A DNA stretch of 25,047 bases from a virus, in IMG/VR virus record IMGVR_UViG_3300046787_000855, positions 1 through 25,047 of that record. The stretch is one strand, 5' to 3'. A program made the translations under genes and the position numbers. The notes under the pieces were generated by a model. It made no database searches. It was not told the origin of the DNA and was given only the letters and a program-made list of their open reading frames with translations. Of the stretch, positions 24,290-25,047 are shown one piece after another. Numbering within the stretch: position 1 is the first letter of the stretch; each line of letters starts with the position of its first letter.

Positions 24290-24302
24290 AACGAATTTCG
24301 TT
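24290..24302. promoter_or_regulatory. Perfect 6-bp-arm palindrome overlapping promoter, probable operator
   Basis: AACGAA-T-TTCGTT is a perfect inverted repeat whose right arm overlaps the candidate -35 TTGCCG of the Panacea-domain gene. This is the usual arrangement for autoregulated toxin-antitoxin operons. Repressor identity is not shown. Confidence 0.45.
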
Positions 24303-24328
24303 GCCGTTTTTAGAAAAGATGATATACA
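24301..24328 (+). promoter_or_regulatory. Candidate sigma-70 promoter of the Panacea-domain gene
   Basis: TTGCCG (24301-24306) and TATACA (24323-24328) with a 16-bp spacer lie 25 bp before the gene start, followed by AAGGAG at 24340-24345. Position and boxes are consistent with a rickettsial-type housekeeping promoter. Confidence 0.5.
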
Positions 24329-24353
24329 CTGAAGACAATAAGGAGTTCAAACT

Positions 24354-24965
24354 ATGAAAAAATTATCTGCAATAGATATAGCAAACTATTTTTTATCATT
24401 GACAGACCTAGATAGCGGGGAAGGAATATCTAATCTTAAGTTACAAAAGATCATGTATTATGCTCAAGCATTACATTTAGCGTTATTTGATAAAGTACTT
24501 TTTGAAGATAACATTGAAGCTTGGCCACACGGTCCAGTTATATCAAATATATACCACGACTGTAAAATATATAAAAACAATCCTATTCCTTCTGCGCAGA
24601 TCGATATATCATTATATCCTCCTAAAATACAAAATTACTTAAATCAAATTTATTATACTTATGGCCAATATTCAGCTTGGATACTAAGAGATTTAACTCA
24701 TATAAAAAATACTCCTTGGGATTTAGTTTATGAGAATAACTCTTCTTCAGTAGAAATCCCAACTGAATTAATGAAAAATTTTTATAGGACATTGATTCTA
24801 ATAGAAGAAGAATCAAACAAAATATCTTCATTACAGGATAAAATAGAATTTTGTCTTAATGTAGAAAAAAATGCACTTAGCAACCCTGACTTACCCCTTG
24901 ATTTTATTGCATCAAGTTTAATAGCTAACGATCAATCTAAAAAGATTAATTCATTAGATGATTGA
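24354..24965 (+). CDS. Panacea-domain (DUF4065/SocA-like) antitoxin
   Basis: A 203-aa protein: 'SAIDIANYFLSL', 'ISNLKLQKIMYYAQALHLAL', 'LFEDNIEAWPHGPVISNIYHDCK' are the three conserved segments of the DUF4065/Panacea domain. Members act as antitoxins or adaptors for diverse toxins; SocA delivers its toxin SocB to ClpXP. Residues after about 140 are a helical tail. The AAGGAG ribosome binding site is 8 nt upstream. A second gene starts 2 nt after its stop, so a two-gene toxin-antitoxin operon is probable. Confidence 0.8.
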   Translation: MKKLSAIDIANYFLSLTDLDSGEGISNLKLQKIMYYAQALHLALFDKVLFEDNIEAWPHGPVISNIYHDCKIYKNNPIPSAQIDISLYPPKIQNYLNQIYYTYGQYSAWILRDLTHIKNTPWDLVYENNSSSVEIPTELMKNFYRTLILIEEESNKISSLQDKIEFCLNVEKNALSNPDLPLDFIASSLIANDQSKKINSLDD

Positions 24966-24967
24966 TA

Positions 24968-25047
24968 ATGAACATAGAATATTTATCCCTATTTAAAAAT
25001 CAGTACAAAAAACTTAATAAAGCCCATCAAGAAGAATTAAAGAATGT
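24968..25047 (+). CDS. Partial hypothetical protein, probable partner of the Panacea antitoxin
   Basis: ATG 24968 lies 2 nt after the antitoxin stop and opens MNIEYLSLFKNQYKK..., charged and helical, to the window end (26 codons). It is too short to name. In Panacea systems the toxin is normally the adjacent gene, so this is the best candidate toxin. Confidence 0.5.
   Translation, partial: MNIEYLSLFKNQYKKLNKAHQEELKN

Noticed and set aside
1-25047. tRNA, rRNA, CRISPR array, integrase attachment site
   Set aside because: I saw no cloverleaf, rRNA segment, regular spacer array or integrase gene with att repeats; a tRNA search program would be needed to exclude small RNA genes.

Overview
The window is AT-rich DNA that looks like a Rickettsiales (Rickettsiaceae-type) endosymbiont chromosome or plasmid. 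This is inferred from its low GC, an Rpn-family PD-(D/E)XK nuclease gene, a rickettsial-type Gram-negative porin with a Sec signal peptide, a Tn3-family transposon, and toxin-antitoxin genes. No ribosomal or housekeeping gene is present to place it more exactly.

Left edge (1-911): a leftward partial gene with a possible helix-turn-helix, then a leftward MazE/MazF-type toxin-antitoxin pair with a perfect 11-bp-arm inverted repeat in front of mazE. Centre (912-17625 plus 22008-22639): one continuous rightward operon for a contractile-tailed (myovirus-type) phage. The order is MuF-like minor head protein, DUF2213 protease/scaffold, cement protein, DUF2184 capsid, head-tail connectors, tail terminator, DUF3383 sheath, DUF3277 tube, tail-assembly chaperone, tape measure, Dit-like protein, baseplate plug, hub, Gp138-type spike, an Rpn nuclease gene, gp25-like wedge, gp47/J-like wedge, DUF2612 wedge, fibre-attachment protein and tail fibre. 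The order resembles the simple Pam3-type myophage baseplate. Most genes overlap or nearly touch, so translational coupling is likely. No terminase, portal, integrase, replication or lysis gene is in the window.

The fibre gene is split by an apparently intact 4377-bp Tn3-family transposon (17626-22002). It has 98-bp terminal inverted repeats with 5 mismatches and a 5-bp target duplication AATTA. It carries tnpR (leftward) and tnpA (rightward, with a complete D-D-E triad). Removing it with one AATTA restores an unbroken 520-aa fibre reading frame.

Right edge (22640-25047): a leftward porin gene, a solitary 46-bp copy of the transposon end that is also followed by AATTA, and a rightward Panacea/SocA-like antitoxin gene with a promoter-overlapping palindrome, followed 2 nt later by the start of a partner gene cut by the window edge.

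Main points for follow-up are: (1) a canonical T TTT TTA slippery heptamer plus stem-loop in the tail chaperone gene, predicting a roughly 180-aa frameshift product that explains an otherwise empty 167-nt stretch; (2) a strong internal ribosome binding site inside the DUF2213 gene, predicting a nested scaffold protein; (3) a 15-residue cysteine ladder in the spike; (4) an Rpn nuclease embedded between spike and wedge genes; and (5) the transposon-split fibre and the solitary third transposon end.
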